Positions 25,350 to 38,545 of a DNA stretch of 64,000 nt are shown one piece after another. Source of the stretch: Tubulanus polymorphus (lineage: Eukaryota > Nemertea > Palaeonemertea > Tubulaniformes > Tubulanidae). The stretch covers positions 27,062,001 to 27,126,000 of the forward strand of contig NC_134025.1 of assembly GCF_964204645.1 (NCBI RefSeq), written 5' to 3'. The position numbers and the translations under genes were made by a program. Each line of letters opens with the position of its first letter. The first letter of the stretch is position 1. The notes under the pieces were generated by a model, which searched no databases, was not told the DNA's origin, and saw nothing but the letters and a program-made list of their open reading frames with translations.

Positions 25350-25583
25350 TAGCCGCGATCACACACGCATTTTTGGCCTGTTCCAAATTAGGCCCGGAAC
25401 AACTGTTCACACGGGTTCCAAATGGGCCCATGCCTTACTGGTTCCGGATCTGATTCACTGCACTTTGTTGAACCATTGTTTATTATTGGTTAATGTGTGA
25501 ACGCACTCTCAAATTGGGCATGGGCTAAATTTGACACTGGTCTGATTCGGGCCAAATTGTCTCCTTGCGATAGCACACAGCTA
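25350..25583. mobile_element. TA-flanked MITE family, copy 2
   Basis: It starts TAGCCGCGATCACACACGC and ends with the degenerate counterpart GCGATAGCACACAGCTA. Internal words (CCAAATTAGGCC, GGGCCAAATTG, TGTGTGAACGCACTC) match the other copies. It has no coding capacity. Confidence 0.55.
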
Positions 25584-26995
25584 TATTCTGATGTCGAAAT
25601 GCGGTAGGACGGTGGGATATCAATATGTAGATGATAAATTTGAAATTATCTTTGATAGTCAACATTTCCAAACTGCTCACTGCCGAACAAAGATTATTTG
25701 AACAACTCCCGAGCACACTTTTCTTTTTTGATAATGATAATTTTTGTTGTCCATTAGTAAGAGTTTCTATCCGGATATTTGGTATGGAATCCCAGGTCAC
25801 GCCATCAGATTTCCCTCGTTCAAAATCTCCTTTAGGTTTTATGGTGAATTAGTTTTGGCTAGCCGGTTATTCAAGCTTGATTAAATGTTCTCGTGCATCT
25901 AACCGGTGAAAAAAGTGATGTACATACAAAGTGGCTGGAAATCTGCCTTTTGACGGATCATGCAGATCGCCTCTCAAATCTGTGGTTCTCTGCAAGAAAA
26001 GCAATATGTCGTGCAGGCAAGTAATCATGATGTAAGGATTCATCCGTTAGAAGGCTTCAGAGCTAAACGAAAATAATACCACAACTGCAACCACTTGTGA
26101 ACAGCTAAGCCGGCCATTCACCATAGTAGGGTTAAATAAGGGAAGTCTGATATCTAATCTCAATCTAAGTCTAATGGATAGTGGTTTTGGGTAGAAGGAC
26201 TACAATTTGCTTAAGTATCTTTGATAGCATGACTGAAGCTTCAATACGCTATTATCAAAATTCCAGAAGTAATTCTGGATTTTGTGTTATCTCATTTTTA
26301 TGTATGTCCGTTTTTTGTTTTTCCAAAGTTATGAAGGCGGCGACTTCGTCTGCAGTGTCTGAAGTAAATCTCGGACTCCCGTCAAGGGCTTTGAAATCTG
26401 TCAGACAACGTTTGATGTTGAAATGTAGGATTAAAGACTTTATTTATTGGTCGTGATTAATGTCATCGACTTCTTTTTGCTCCATTCTCATCCATCATCC
26501 ATCATAGGATTAATCAGGTTTATTAATGCTTTACTGATAGATCAAGGGGCTATTCTGGCTTCAATTCAAACCCGATGGCCAAGCTTATTAAAGTTACCTG
26601 CTAAATGGAATGAAGGCTTGCTGGTATTCTTAATCTGCTAAACTGTCTTTGACTTTCACTGTGACTTGTATCTTATTATCACTACCTGTATCGGTACATT
26701 TATTTGATTAATGCTGACATACATCACGTACTGATATTGACGAAAAGTTTCTCTAGTACTAGAGGATACAAGGACTATAAGATGTCTTTACCAGTGATTA
26801 AGTCATTAGATTGTTAACTACGTGGAGCCTTGATCAATCAGAAGACCTCATAATCGCTGTCTGTTCAACAATACCAGTACCAAGGTCGCACTTTACCGAA
26901 TAAGTTAAAAACAAAGCGTAACCAAACCTAGGAAAAGTAATTTAAACTTTTTAATCAAAATAGGCCCTGATAGTCGATTGCAGATCGGATTCTAA

Positions 26996-27150
26996 AGCTG
27001 TGTTGACACTATCGCTGGTTCGGCCGTCCTACTAGCACAGACCAAAACTAGCGCTGTGCGTTCTAACAGCTGTTATCACAGGTCCAGCTAGACGCAACAA
27101 TAGTTTCTATTCACACACTGAGAAATGGTCCATTCTAAATTTAGTGTAAA
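26996..27150. mobile_element. TA-flanked MITE family, copy 3 (partial)
   Basis: The shared blocks are GACACTATCGCTGGTTCGG, GCGCTGTGCG, TTATCACAGGTCCAGCTAGA and TTTCTATTCACACACTGAGA followed by AATGGTCCATTCTAAA. They occur in the same order as in copies 4, 8 and 9. The right end is missing. Confidence 0.5.
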
Positions 27151-29075
27151 TGAAGCTCTAGTGTATTGAGAGTCCATGATTGAATATTCAGACTCTTAGT
27201 AGATATTTTCAAAAGAACTACTTTAAGCTCGGAGATAACTGAAAACTTATTTTTTGCTAGTTTCGTGATTATTCCGAATTCATGTTGTTTCATATTATCA
27301 TACATCATGTTCACTGTCAATCGAGCTCATCAGTATGAATGCGATCGTGCCGCGATGTATTGTATGTTTTGATGATGTTTTATGGACATGTGAGGTTTAC
27401 CCTGAAACGCAAGTTCAACCGATGGACAATCCGATCCGTACCGGTGAATTGTTATGAATATTTAGCTATAGATGTTTTTTTATTGCTTGGCGATTTTCCG
27501 ACGTGATGGGTTTCTGAGACGGAGATAAGAACGATGAAATGGTCGCGATCATGGCGTCCTTTATTACTTTAATGTTGTGCGAGCTTTAGATCGTTTGACA
27601 CGGCGCAAATTTCCTCAAATAAACAACTGCTTTTATAGCGAGTTCTTCCAGATTCCTCTCATGCTTCTCGATACTCGCAGTGTTACTAGCCGTGTAGACC
27701 TACCCAGTATCGTGTTATGTCATAGACCTACCAAGAGAATTGCAGAACAAGAAAACTAATTTGAAAGTTTATCGACACCTCGAAAGATAACACATACATT
27801 GCTTATTATTGTTGACTATAGATTATACAATATTAACAATTAGTGAAGTTATTTTGGATTTTAATATTGATCATTAAATTGAATTGACCGGCAACCAGTC
27901 TAGCCCCGATATATTGATAATGTGCACATCCTCTCAAAAATAATCATTAGAATTCAATTTCATTAAGATGAAATTTTTGAGATTTTTGAAATGGGTCAGT
28001 GTTTAATCAGTCCAATCTTATTGGCACACATTTTACCATTTGCAAATTTATGCATGAATACCCCAGGTTGTGAATTATGCGAATTTTTTGAATACGGATA
28101 ATGATTTTTCAGTCAATTAGTCCTAATGGTGTTGATATAGATTTCCTGAGAATTTTTACAAACAGACGTCATTTATTATGCCTGAACTTCCGAGAACGTC
28201 TTCTTCGCGCCGAAAATCCAATTTTCGTGCTGTCTGATTTAGAAAGATTTACTGCTATTTCTTTTGATTCGGATTGCGTGTCGCAAATTTACAGTATACA
28301 ACAACATCTCGGTGGAATATGAAATTCCGATTTCCCTTACTCTGACCCTGCAGGGAGCTTCATTTCTGATCTAATCAGTCCAATCTCATCTCGGTGATCT
28401 CTCTCATTCTGATTTCATCGTTGCACAGTTCCAATAAAAATGTCAGCATTATTTGCCGCGTCATTTAACTGTAAGGGGTGCTGCTGCGTAAGTGCGAAAT
28501 TCTTGAACCAATAAAAATCCAGATGATCAATATTGTAGTCAGGTAGGGGAATTACCTCGCTCAGGGATTTGCCGCTTTGATAATTTCGTTCGTGATCCAG
28601 CAACCAACCAATAATTCAGAACTATTTCTATTGTTTTTGTTAGTAAGGCTTCATATTTCTTAAATTTCCACGATGTGAAATGTAGAAAGTGATTGAGGTT
28701 CTTCAGCTGAAATATCAGACTTCTATGATGATGATAATTTTCATTTTCATTGTTATAGATTGTTAGCTTCGATCAATAAAGAGTTTGGTTTTTTATGTTC
28801 AGGATGACTAGATTTGCTGGTTTGAATTTTTTATTTTTCTCGTGACATCCTATATGGATAGCGTTGTTATCGAATACAAATTCAGCTTCCAGCAAAAATT
28901 ACTGCGATTGTCTCCATCAGGTGGAAAGATGTGGATATCCCTTTGACTCTTGAGGTATTATTTCCATGTATTTGACGGCAAAATCGAATTCCTGGTGTTA
29001 AAAGGACTGCTTTTTTAAAAATCATATACATTCTGACTTGGAATTAAAGAAAGTACTTCGTTTGATTTGGTCCAA

Positions 29076-29325
29076 GAAGATTTTAACCTGGCCCTCTGAT
29101 GTTGGAACTGTTTCCTTTACTGAACTCATTATGCTCCATGTACCAACCTTATTAAATGAGTTGTAAGATGTTTGGTCTCTAATAACCACGTTCTTGATGG
29201 ATTTAAACAGTTAGGAGATTTCAACCTGGCTGTTCACATTGGAACAGTTTTCTTTGCTGAATTCCTTGTATAATTATCTTGTTAAATGATTGGTGGCATG
29301 TTGAGCGTCTGATAAGCATATTTCA
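29076..29325. repeat. Imperfect tandem duplication, two units of about 115-125 bp
   Basis: Unit 1 (from about 29076) and unit 2 (from about 29214) share AGATTTyAACCTGGC, TTGGAAC-GTTT-CTTT-CTGAA, a TTAAATGA block and GATG/CATGTT-GGTCTCTAATAA-like ends in the same order. The units have diverged noticeably. No function is suggested. Confidence 0.45.
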
Positions 29326-29910
29326 GAACTGTTTCCTCCAGCCGACTGAATTTTATCGTCGAGACTGTTTTCATTTCTATTCAATCCGCGCTATTTCCAA
29401 TGAATATTGATAATATGGCTTGTGACATTTTGTCGAAATGGAAAATCCTACGCAGAATTCAAATGTAGACGATGCTTTCTGTCGCTAGGCATCGTATTTC
29501 GAGCTGCAAAGAATTTCCATTTCATCGTGAAAATAAACTTGCTCGTGTTTCATCAGTGTTGGTGATGAAATTAAATCACGTTTCAGGTTCTCAGCACCAT
29601 GTTTCAAAAAACATTTGTAGGTAGAAAAAGGTTTTTGAAATTAACATTTTTTGTCTGGATATCGTCAAAAAATCCTTCCCATTCATTATTCATATGCTAT
29701 TGATTTTTGCTATTGATATCCATCATTTTATTTACCACCATTCATTTTACCATTGAAAACATCGATTTATGATATTTTACATATGACAATACTATTTTCC
29801 ATTTAGTTGAACAAGGTTTGTTTTTACATAGAATATTTGACCAGTATATTACATGAAATAGTATTCATTAGTCGGTTATGACTTGAATTTGAATCTGAAA
29901 TTTGAACGTT

Positions 29911-30239
29911 TAGTGTTCATACTGTCACTAGTTAGTTCGTTCCAATTCTCTTACCTGGAACAGACAAGATCAATGTTGCACATTCACACGTGTTCTTGAA
30001 TCCACTATTATCACTGGTCCAGCTTAACGCAACACTACTGTCAAGTAAGTAAAGCAAAGTTTCTATTCACACACAGAGAAATGGTGCATTTTGAAATCAA
30101 GAGTGGATCTGGATCTGTAAAACTCCAAATGGGTCCGTTCTAAAAGCTAAAGAATTGACTTTTTGCTAATGTGAACGCTTGGTCCAAATGGACTAAGAAA
30201 TAGAGAATATTCTAAAGAATGACATGTGAATATGGCTTA
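29911..30239. mobile_element. TA-flanked MITE family, copy 4
   Basis: It starts TAGTGTTCATACTGTCACTA and ends CATGTGAATATGGCTTA. Internally it has TATCACTGGTCCAGCTTAAC, AAAGTTTCTATTCACACACA and TGTGAACGCTTGGTCC, as in copies 8 and 9. Related fragments continue to about 30410 (GGTCTAAACTGGTCCAT), so a second broken copy may abut it just downstream of the first receptor gene. Confidence 0.55.
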
Positions 30240-30441
30240 TGCTTCCGTTCGTGCACAAAGAAATTGCCTCTTTTGAAATATAGACCAGGGCCTGGATTGG
30301 TCTAAACTGGTCCATATTACAATGGTACTGACCAGTGCTGAGTAAAGCGCAGACGTTTTGCAAGTGTGAGTACTTTGTTCATTCTTAAATAGAATTGACT
30401 AGATTCAAAGACATTCTAAATGACACAGTTTAAATGCAGCT

Positions 30442-31470
30442 TCAGATGGTTGTTTGTACAGTTTGCGAGTTGTAATTACATAGTTTTCTATTCCTTCGTT
30501 GATCGCTACAGCTCAGCATCGATTTCAAGAGTCTTCTGAACTTTTTGCCTTTTAGACAGTAAATAAAGAAGTTCACTGAACTGTTGCAGGCAAACAGTAA
30601 TTCCGTAATCATTTTGTAAATGTTTAAACTTATATCGGCTTGTTTAGAGAGTTTCTTTCCGCTATAGACTATTTCCAGCATGGAGAATACGAAGGCCGGC
30701 ATTTCGCAAAGGATGAAACACGTAATTATCAAGATAAGAATTTGGGTGATATTGTGAGTGTTGCTTTGAGAAGGTGTTGGAGCGTTGGAGGCCGTCGTAA
30801 TGAGCATCGTAGCTCGCTCGCGATCCGATTTCCTGATATTCGAAATCAGTATCAAATTGCTTATCATTAACGCTAAGAGCGGAATTACGAAGTAGATGAT
30901 GATGTAGAGCACGATCATGTAAGCGAGTCTGTACGTGCGGTTTTTGTAGGTCGTATATTCGGATTTGATGAACCGCGGCGAGTTGTAAACGACGCACACG
31001 ATGACCATCGAGGTGAAGATGATCTTCGTGCGCCGAACGGTCACCCATACGGTGGCGTACAACGGCAAACAAACGGCGATGCACCGGTCGACCGCGATGA
31101 TGATCATCGTGTAAATTGCCATGAATTTCGTAATCCAGAATAAGTTGTTCATGTATTTGAACGCGGGATTCTTGATGTTGTTGTAGCTGAGGAGGTATGA
31201 TAGCGACTGGTAACAAAAGTAATTCAGTAGAAATAGACCATCCACCGCTGACAATGCTAATAAAAGAAAATTGGTCGACGTCTTGCCGCCTTCTCTCCAC
31301 CAAACAGTAAATGATAACATATTCCCAATTAATCCGATGAGGCAAACAAGCGGAAGAACAATACACATAACGTAAAGTCTGATTATTTTATGGAGCTCGA
31401 TGTCATCTTCGCGATTAGCCAGAGTTCCGTTGAGAACTTCCATTTGCGTGCTGCTGTTTTCACCATCCAT
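30442..31470 (-). CDS. FMRFamide-receptor-like GPCR (receptor A), single coding exon
   Basis: A 342-residue seven-helix receptor of the rhodopsin class, presumably a neuropeptide receptor at the plasma membrane. The extracellular N-terminus has glycosylation sites at N5 and N14. Helix 1 carries GN (49-50), helix 2 LALSAVD (D77), and the end of helix 3 reads DRC (128-130) where DRY is usual. Helix 4 ends in YNSPRF (162-167), a feature of FMRFamide receptors such as the fly one. Helix 6 has CEMP in place of CWxP, and helix 7 NSSVNFFIY (296-304) in place of NPxxY. The conserved disulphide cysteines at the top of helix 3 and in loop 2 are absent. The C-terminus is TTI, a possible PDZ ligand. The start is the only in-frame Met before the GN-containing helix with a good N-terminal tail. 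A splice acceptor lies 18 bases upstream. The ligand is unknown. Confidence 0.9.
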   Translation of the reverse strand: MDGENSSTQMEVLNGTLANREDDIELHKIIRLYVMCIVLPLVCLIGLIGNMLSFTVWWREGGKTSTNFLLLALSAVDGLFLLNYFCYQSLSYLLSYNNIKNPAFKYMNNLFWITKFMAIYTMIIIAVDRCIAVCLPLYATVWVTVRRTKIIFTSMVIVCVVYNSPRFIKSEYTTYKNRTYRLAYMIVLYIIIYFVIPLLALMISNLILISNIRKSDRERATMLITTASNAPTPSQSNTHNITQILILIITCFILCEMPAFVFSMLEIVYSGKKLSKQADISLNIYKMITELLFACNSSVNFFIYCLKGKKFRRLLKSMLSCSDQRRNRKLCNYNSQTVQTTI

Positions 31471-31488
31471 GTCTCGAAAGTAGATTCG

Positions 31489-31490
31489 CT
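31489..31490 (-). other. Likely 5'-UTR splice acceptor of receptor A
   Basis: Read on the minus strand, a T-rich tract ending TTTATTTCCAG lies 18 bases before the ATG. This implies that an untranslated first exon lies at higher coordinates and that only the coding part is a single exon. Receptor B has the same arrangement. Confidence 0.55.
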
Positions 31491-31570
31491 GGAAATAAAA
31501 TGAAAAAAAAAGATATTTACCGCGCGTTGACCAGTTGCGATTGTGGTTGATTCAGTCGAAAAAAGCAATG

Positions 31571-32501
31571 ATGAATGATTTTGGCTGAAAAGTCAGAATA
31601 AAAGAAAGCTCTAGGCTTTGCGCAATGTTAACTACCCTGGTAACTCTGTATGGCTGTATTTTTTAAAATTGTGACTGATTGACCCAAGTACGGATGGAAA
31701 ACTATTCATTGAAATAAGAACCTGGACTGTTGAATGAATATTTTATAAGACTAGGGAGGCAGTTGCGAGATTAGAATTAGTAAAAGACTTTGGTTACCTC
31801 GGATAGATTCGACAATACACAAAGGTCTTAGGAGTAATAGTAGGCCTGAAACTTTTAATGCTAAACCAGAATCAATAGTTCAACCTCATCGTATACCATT
31901 CAAAGCTACATAAAGTCGCCTGTCTCCTCTCTACCCCTGATGGCACTAACTCTCCGGGGACGATTAATACCTCATCCCTGTAATAACTCTTCACGGCTTC
32001 AGTAATCTATACATTACCTCCGTTGAATACCAATGATGATTTAACTGATATGCGCATAACCTTCGATATTAACGTGATCACTCGAATGCTTTTACACTAG
32101 AGCTGACCGTAACTGATCCACTATGCTGATAATAATTAACTTTCACATCACGGAGTTAATAGCAGGTGATTTAAATCGTTTTAATCGAATAGAAGGGGGT
32201 CAGTCGGTTTCATCGACTATTGACTAGGTTGGAAATTTATTATATAATTCATATGAACTTGTTACGAATACGTATTTAGTTATTTAGTAATTGTCTGACG
32301 TGGCCATACAAATTGCATTACGTTGTCAGAATAGCAATTGTATTATGTTCGCGTGTTCTTGATCAAGAATTCTGGTTACAAAATGAATTATTCGCTTCGT
32401 TTTATAATTGAACGGAAATAGTCCAGACATTCGCGTAACAAATGGGCATCGTTATAGAAAAAAATCAACAGTTTGTATTCAAATGAATTTCTGCATAGGC
32501 C

Positions 32502-32535
<34 letters not shown>

Positions 32536-32539
32536 GTGT

Positions 32540-32575
<36 letters not shown>

Positions 32576-35500
32576 ACTAATTAAATGAGCGATTGAAACA
32601 GCTTTTAATTTCAGTCGTTCAGTGAAACAAGAAATTTTATTTGTATCTAATAAATAAGCGATTAAAAGAGCATTTGCTATCAGTCCTTCTGTGACTAGAA
32701 TAGGATATGCTTCAAATGAGCTAGTAAACTGGGATAGATTATGTTATTACAGCCTAGGATTAGAAATCATCTTTCTAATTATACAACAACGTTGATGATG
32801 GTGTTGGTTGTGGTCATCAGTTTCCTTCATTACTGTCTAATCGAATCTAAAATTTTGCATATCAATTGCACAGCATCAGTTGAACAATTAATGATACAAC
32901 ATAATTTCCACTGTATATTACTATTGATAGTTGTCATTCCTGGACAAGATCATGGACTCAAGGGTTCTGGACTGGATAATGAATAGAATATACCATATTT
33001 CTGACAAGTTGTCAAGTTTAATGAAACAGAAAATTACTTCTAATTGATTAACACAGCAGGCAAAAAGCTCATGTATGTGTACCATTAAATTTGCAAAAAT
33101 CTTATTTGAGCTCAGTAGTAATACCCAATTAAACATCATTTCACCTAACTGAATATGAGATGTTATTGCGTGTCACAATATTTTCAAAAACATGAACTAA
33201 CTCATGGATTGTGAGTAGTAATTAATCGGGCCATTTTGATCAAGAATCTTAAGAAATACCGTTATCAGTGAAATCTATGTGTTGGAAGATGACATCAGTC
33301 ACACTAGTCACATCATCAATAGCTATTTCCTCGAAGGTGTTTCATTTCCTTCACCATTGCCCATGCCGTAGATAACAGAATTTATGTCACTATCTCGGCT
33401 GTTTAACTTCTGTCAAACTTCCTTCGGTTAATCTTCGTCTCCGATTTTGATGAATAAGGTACAGGTAATTAGCTGGAACTGATCCAGTAGCTCAGGGTTC
33501 GCGAGTTTGAAACAACCACTTTCATACCTAAAGGGATGTGCTGTGTCACCTGGGGCCTTTTTGTTGAATTTCAGAAAAAATTATCAAAGGAAATTTTGGT
33601 TGCGATTTCGTCGACTTCAGTTGTCCTGGATCTGTCTTTTCAACGTCATTGAATCGACAAAAGATACAGACATATTACAGCTAGATAAATGTATCAATGG
33701 TAATGACCGAGGAGGTGGTATGCTATACGTGGCATATTAATCATTTTCACAGTGGACATATTACTGCAGGTGGCTAGTTCTTCTAAGGCGCTAATTCTGG
33801 TTTACCCAGTAGGACTGCAATCTGCTCGCAGTGAAAAGTATATCATTATTCGCATCACACGACAATACGTTGACTTTAACCCCAAAAGAGTTTGTTGATG
33901 CTATCGACTTTGTTATGAGTAAAAATACGGAGATGTCCATCATAAATAAAGGTTAGCGACTATGTTTGAATATAAATCCAATCTGACACTGTCTGAGGTG
34001 ATAAAACAACCGACCATGTGACAGCACAAGTGGAACATGGAGGACGTCTCCCTAGTCTGTATTTGCTCATAAACAAACGGATCAAAATGAATGTCCTTGT
34101 TATAAACCGGTAAAGCATAATTGTAAAAATTGTTGCAGAGCTCATTGACAATTGGAACAATCTAGATTATGAACTTGTTGAAAAATATCTTTTTATCTAT
34201 TCTTACATGATATAATATTATATGTTTACTGTTGATCCGCAATCATAATCTGTCATCATCTAAATAGTTATTACCCAATCTGATTGTCAATGATAAAAAG
34301 GCTTTCAGGCTAAACATAGATAGTTTGTGGTCTGAATTGTTAATAAAGTTTCGACCGATGCAGAAATGAAGAAAGCTGCTGACACTAGAGAACGGTTAGT
34401 CAACGGACAATGATACATTGATAAAACTGTCATGACAGTGCGCTACATCAAATATTGTTCTAGTGATGGGTTTCTCTGTAGACATAAACATACATTACAC
34501 CCATTTCCACGAGAAAATAAAAACATTGATGTATGAACAAAAACATCCATGGCAAAAAGCGGAATAAGTACAGTAATTCGACACCTTAAAGGTGTGGTGA
34601 AGGGCATTGATGTCTCATTAGTGTCACCTCGACTTTTTGTTATTTAGAAAAAATCGACGTTGATATAATCATTGTAGGTGCGTAGGAGTTGGGAATATTT
34701 GAAGAAAGCAGTTTACAACCGGGGTTTAAGATTGAAATCTGATAAGCATATTTACCTTGTTGCCGTTAAGTTGTTTCGTTGACACAGAGTTGTTGTGACA
34801 CGGGTTAGATATCCTTGTAATACGCACTGAAGTCAACAGTTACCATGGTGGTTGTTGATTAACATCGGTCCTACTGAACGACCATCAGTTCTCCTCCCTG
34901 ACAAATTATCTATTCCGTAACTTAATCGTTGCTAATTTGAAAGAAATACTTACTGGTCGTGTCTAGGTTTTACTTGTACGGTCACCGCTGAAGTGTTCAC
35001 GTAACGAACTGCAGTGTGTGCCGGCACAATATCCGTACGGAAACGCCTGCCCTGTTGCATATGAATAATTGTTATAGATGCAAAGCTAAATTTCATCAAC
35101 ATAATTCATCATGCTTCGTGGTTACGACGGAGAACTGGGTACCAAGATCATTACCGATACGTTCGCAAATATATTCTCGGAATAAGTTATAACACACAGA
35201 GGTATCTGTTGATTTTGGTATTGTTAAGCTTCAGGTATCTGTTCCGTTAAAAGGTCACGTAGAAGAATACTGATGCAATGTTTTTTGTATGAACATGTGG
35301 TAGATTAGGCTGAAGAGAAAACGCTTCTTTAGCAACTATCCACAGGTTGTAAATTATGTTAGATATTCTGGCTGAGTGTATATGGTGGATTACTGATCCA
35401 TCAATATCGTAGTGAAATAAGTAAAAGTTTAGAAATATCTGTGAATAGCTGAAAAAATGGAAGAAAATACTGCTATCCTGAAAATTAGATTTCAATATTT

Positions 35501-38500
35501 CAACTACCTTATTTTGAAGGCAATTACATTAGAATTACACTGATGGATGCAATTCCACTCATTGTACTCAGTATAGGATAGAGGAATGAAACTTGAGGAA
35601 TAGCTTAGAAAAGTAAGAACATTTTATGTCGTTTTACGGCCCATAAACAAGTCAAGAGAAAAATTTGAATGCCATTGTGATGAGCCATAGAATACAAATG
35701 TATAGCTAATGTATAACTGGGGATCTATTTAAGGCTTCACGTCAGCATCGTTTTTATATCAAACAACATAGTTATACTCGGTTTCAACTTAATTTTTCTC
35801 AGTATTTTTAAAGTGTCATATTTTGAAAAACCAACTACGACCTGAACGCAATGTTAAAGATAAGGATTGACGTCTGCAAAGATTGTAGCGATGGAAGTTT
35901 AAGTGACGGCTCTCTTGATCGAATCAATTAATATCAAATTTATGATGATTTAGTACATCTATTTAGCCGTCATACTGTCATTGGAGAAATGGGTAAATCT
36001 TATGTCATACGTTGAAATACGAAATGACTTCATTAACTTCTGGAGAAACTTTTTTCACTCCTGTAGCAGCTGTCATTGAGTCATTGAAAGTTTAAACACG
36101 ATTCGAAAAACACATGATAGAATGCTCATTTGCGTTAGTTTAAACACAGATAGAATCGACCACCACCGAAACCCTTTCAGTCATCTATCGTGTAAATTAT
36201 TTTTTCCGTCTAGTGATTCGTTACTTGCCGTTGCGTAAACGCTTTTTTGATGGGATGAATAACTTTTCATTTCCCGCGCTGTCGTCGAGATTTTCCTTGT
36301 CGAGCTTAATCCGAATTCCCCGATGTCTCGTTCTCCATTCATGAAGAAGTGTCTAAGAATGTTATCAGTAGTTCAACGCATCAAAAATCGCTTGAAGGAT
36401 TTTTAAAAAATTCGAAGAGCAGAATTTCTACCTCATTTTTCCGTAGTGTCATTCGGTTTAATTACAAGCGAGATTTTCCACCTCTCAGACATGAATAAGA
36501 TTCCTCCGTCTTGGAGTTGAAATAGCACAAAATCACGCTGAAGTTATTATAAAGTCGCCAGATCTGTACGGAATTATCGACTGTAATGTTAGGTAATTGC
36601 TGATGATTTATCATCTGCCGGCAACCAGTGTTACCCGATGTTTTATACATGAGAGTCATTCCCAGAGCTTGTTGACTTCAATTATTCGCTACGGAAGACA
36701 TCTCAATTGTGTTCTCGTTAATGTTGATAAGGATTCTCAAAGGAAACATAATCAGCTTCAAGCCGGGTTCCATCCTTTCTGTTCTCTGAAGGCATATCAT
36801 AATTCTTTTTGTCGCCTATATATCTAGAATCACGGAATCGATTAGTCACCTGCGATTCACGACAGATGAGGTAACCGGCAGATTTTTTGCAATGCGCTTC
36901 AAGTTGTTACAATTATTGACCACCATCTTCTTCCCTTCGATAATAAGCTTTTACAGCTTAGGTTTCGTTACTTGAGATCTGAAGGATTGAGCCACTTAAG
37001 AGATCCTAGCTGGATATATAGAAGTGTTATTGACTTGCATCTTGTCTTTTTCCGATCATATCTTCCTAAGACATAGCTCACACGTTTGTGGTGTATGCAA
37101 GATGGACAACCAAAATCACTGCTTAATTCACCAAAAACCGTGAAATACTGCTGCACTTGAATCTATGCTTGAACTTCTGATACAGAAAGCAACATCTTTC
37201 TGCTTAAAATGCTCATTTGAAATCTAATTATACAGTCGTTGGTATTAGTTAGACCCACAAGCAATTATAGACTTTTGACTTGAATTGTGACTCAAATATT
37301 TTTTTCGGAGATGTTAGATTTCGAACTAAAGGGTGCCGTTTATCAGGAACTTATATTACTTTATTAAGACATTATCCATTAAATCGTAGATAACAATTTC
37401 TTACCACAAAATTACACATTCAATAAACCCAGTGCATTATTAACTTTAGGTGACCTCTACCGCAAAACTAGTGTTTTATCACCAATTACCAGTAGGGTCA
37501 TATAGAGTTGGGAGCAGTTTATGGTTTGAGACTTTTCCTCCGAAAATAGAATTTTAATGGAAAGCTTTTTTGCCAGGTTCGCCGACATTGCGACAACGGA
37601 GTTTCCGGTAGTTTCTAAAGCACGAAGCCGCCTTATCCAATTTGTCATGATTGATTTTGTGCTGTAAATCAAGTTGTAAGAATTTGAACAAAACTAAACA
37701 GAAAATCCTATTTGCTGAAATGGATCGTAGTGAATTGTGTTTCGGTTTGGGGCGAAAGTATCTATAACAAACTTTCCGGTTTTTTTTCGACGTACTTAAA
37801 CATTGATGGAAATGTCGTTCGGTGTTGACAATATTATCATCCACAAGAAAAAATCATAAATAACATGTATTCCGTGCATGCGTAGATTGAACCCCAGATG
37901 AAATTGACAGACTATTGTGAACATCATTGCAGGATTTGTGATGACCATTACTCAGTTTAGCGAGTAAGGTATCTAATAAATCGCCAGGCACATTATTACC
38001 CTGTAGCGTTTATTTCACGATCGACTCTTCTTCAATATTTGTCAATTTTCTGGTTATAGCCATAGTTACTAACGAGTGAGTGGGAGCACTGTCTCATATC
38101 GTGTACTGTGACGCTTAATCCAAAAGAATAGTAAATCTATCTGCCAATATTTTCCATTATTGGTGAGATATAACGTAAAAAGTAACAGTACGACTTGTGC
38201 AATGGAAGTTATTAATTAGCTGAATACAGTTTGATGAGTATGTTTTCACGGTATGAACACAATCTCAATGATAGATCAATGCTCGGCTTGAATTTACACC
38301 GCGAAGCAACGATGGTCCAAATTAGTTGCGACATGTTGTCTCGCGTCTAAATTAAGCGACTGTGGCTTCGTTAATTATTATGCCTCTATTCATGGTCACA
38401 TTTAAGCGTTCGGAAACCTTTTTCTGTTTCCTATTCTTTCGAGCTTTTAACTGACGCGAAATCATTATAACGTATGATGTTGATTATTGACACGTACATA

Positions 38501-38545
38501 TCATGGGTATCGATGATGGAATGTAATGAATTCCCTGAACCTGGC
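31571..38545. other. Intergenic stretch between receptors A and B
   Basis: No coding region is supported; open frames are under 100 codons and unrecognised. It should contain the promoter and untranslated first exon of receptor A. It includes the AT/CA microsatellite at 32502-32573. Confidence 0.55.
32502..32573. repeat. (TA)n-(CA)n-(TA)n microsatellite with inverted symmetry
   Basis: About 24 bases of alternating TA, then ACACACACACAGTGTTGTGT, then about 30 more bases of alternating TA. The two TA tracts are self-complementary around a short central loop, so the block could extrude as a cruciform. An open frame across it is low-complexity artefact. Confidence 0.85.

Larger units (their letters stand above)
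21756..30441. other. Gene-poor stretch between MED14 and the first receptor
   Basis: I looked here for the missing MED14 C-terminal exons on the plus strand and recognised none. Open frames are all under 95 codons (for example 21835-22092, 24445-24660 and 28101-28322) and show no known domain. The region contains repeat copies at 25350, 26996 and 29911 and an imperfect tandem duplication at 29076-29325. Diverged MED14 exons cannot be excluded by eye. Confidence 0.55.

Noticed and set aside
30662-31366. A 234-codon open frame on the minus strand overlapping receptor A
   Set aside because: It is in another frame of the receptor gene and His/Arg/Asp-rich with no domain. It is a shadow of the receptor's GC-rich codon use.
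32388-32576. A Tyr/Ile-repeat open frame
   Set aside because: It is the translation of the TA microsatellite and not a gene.
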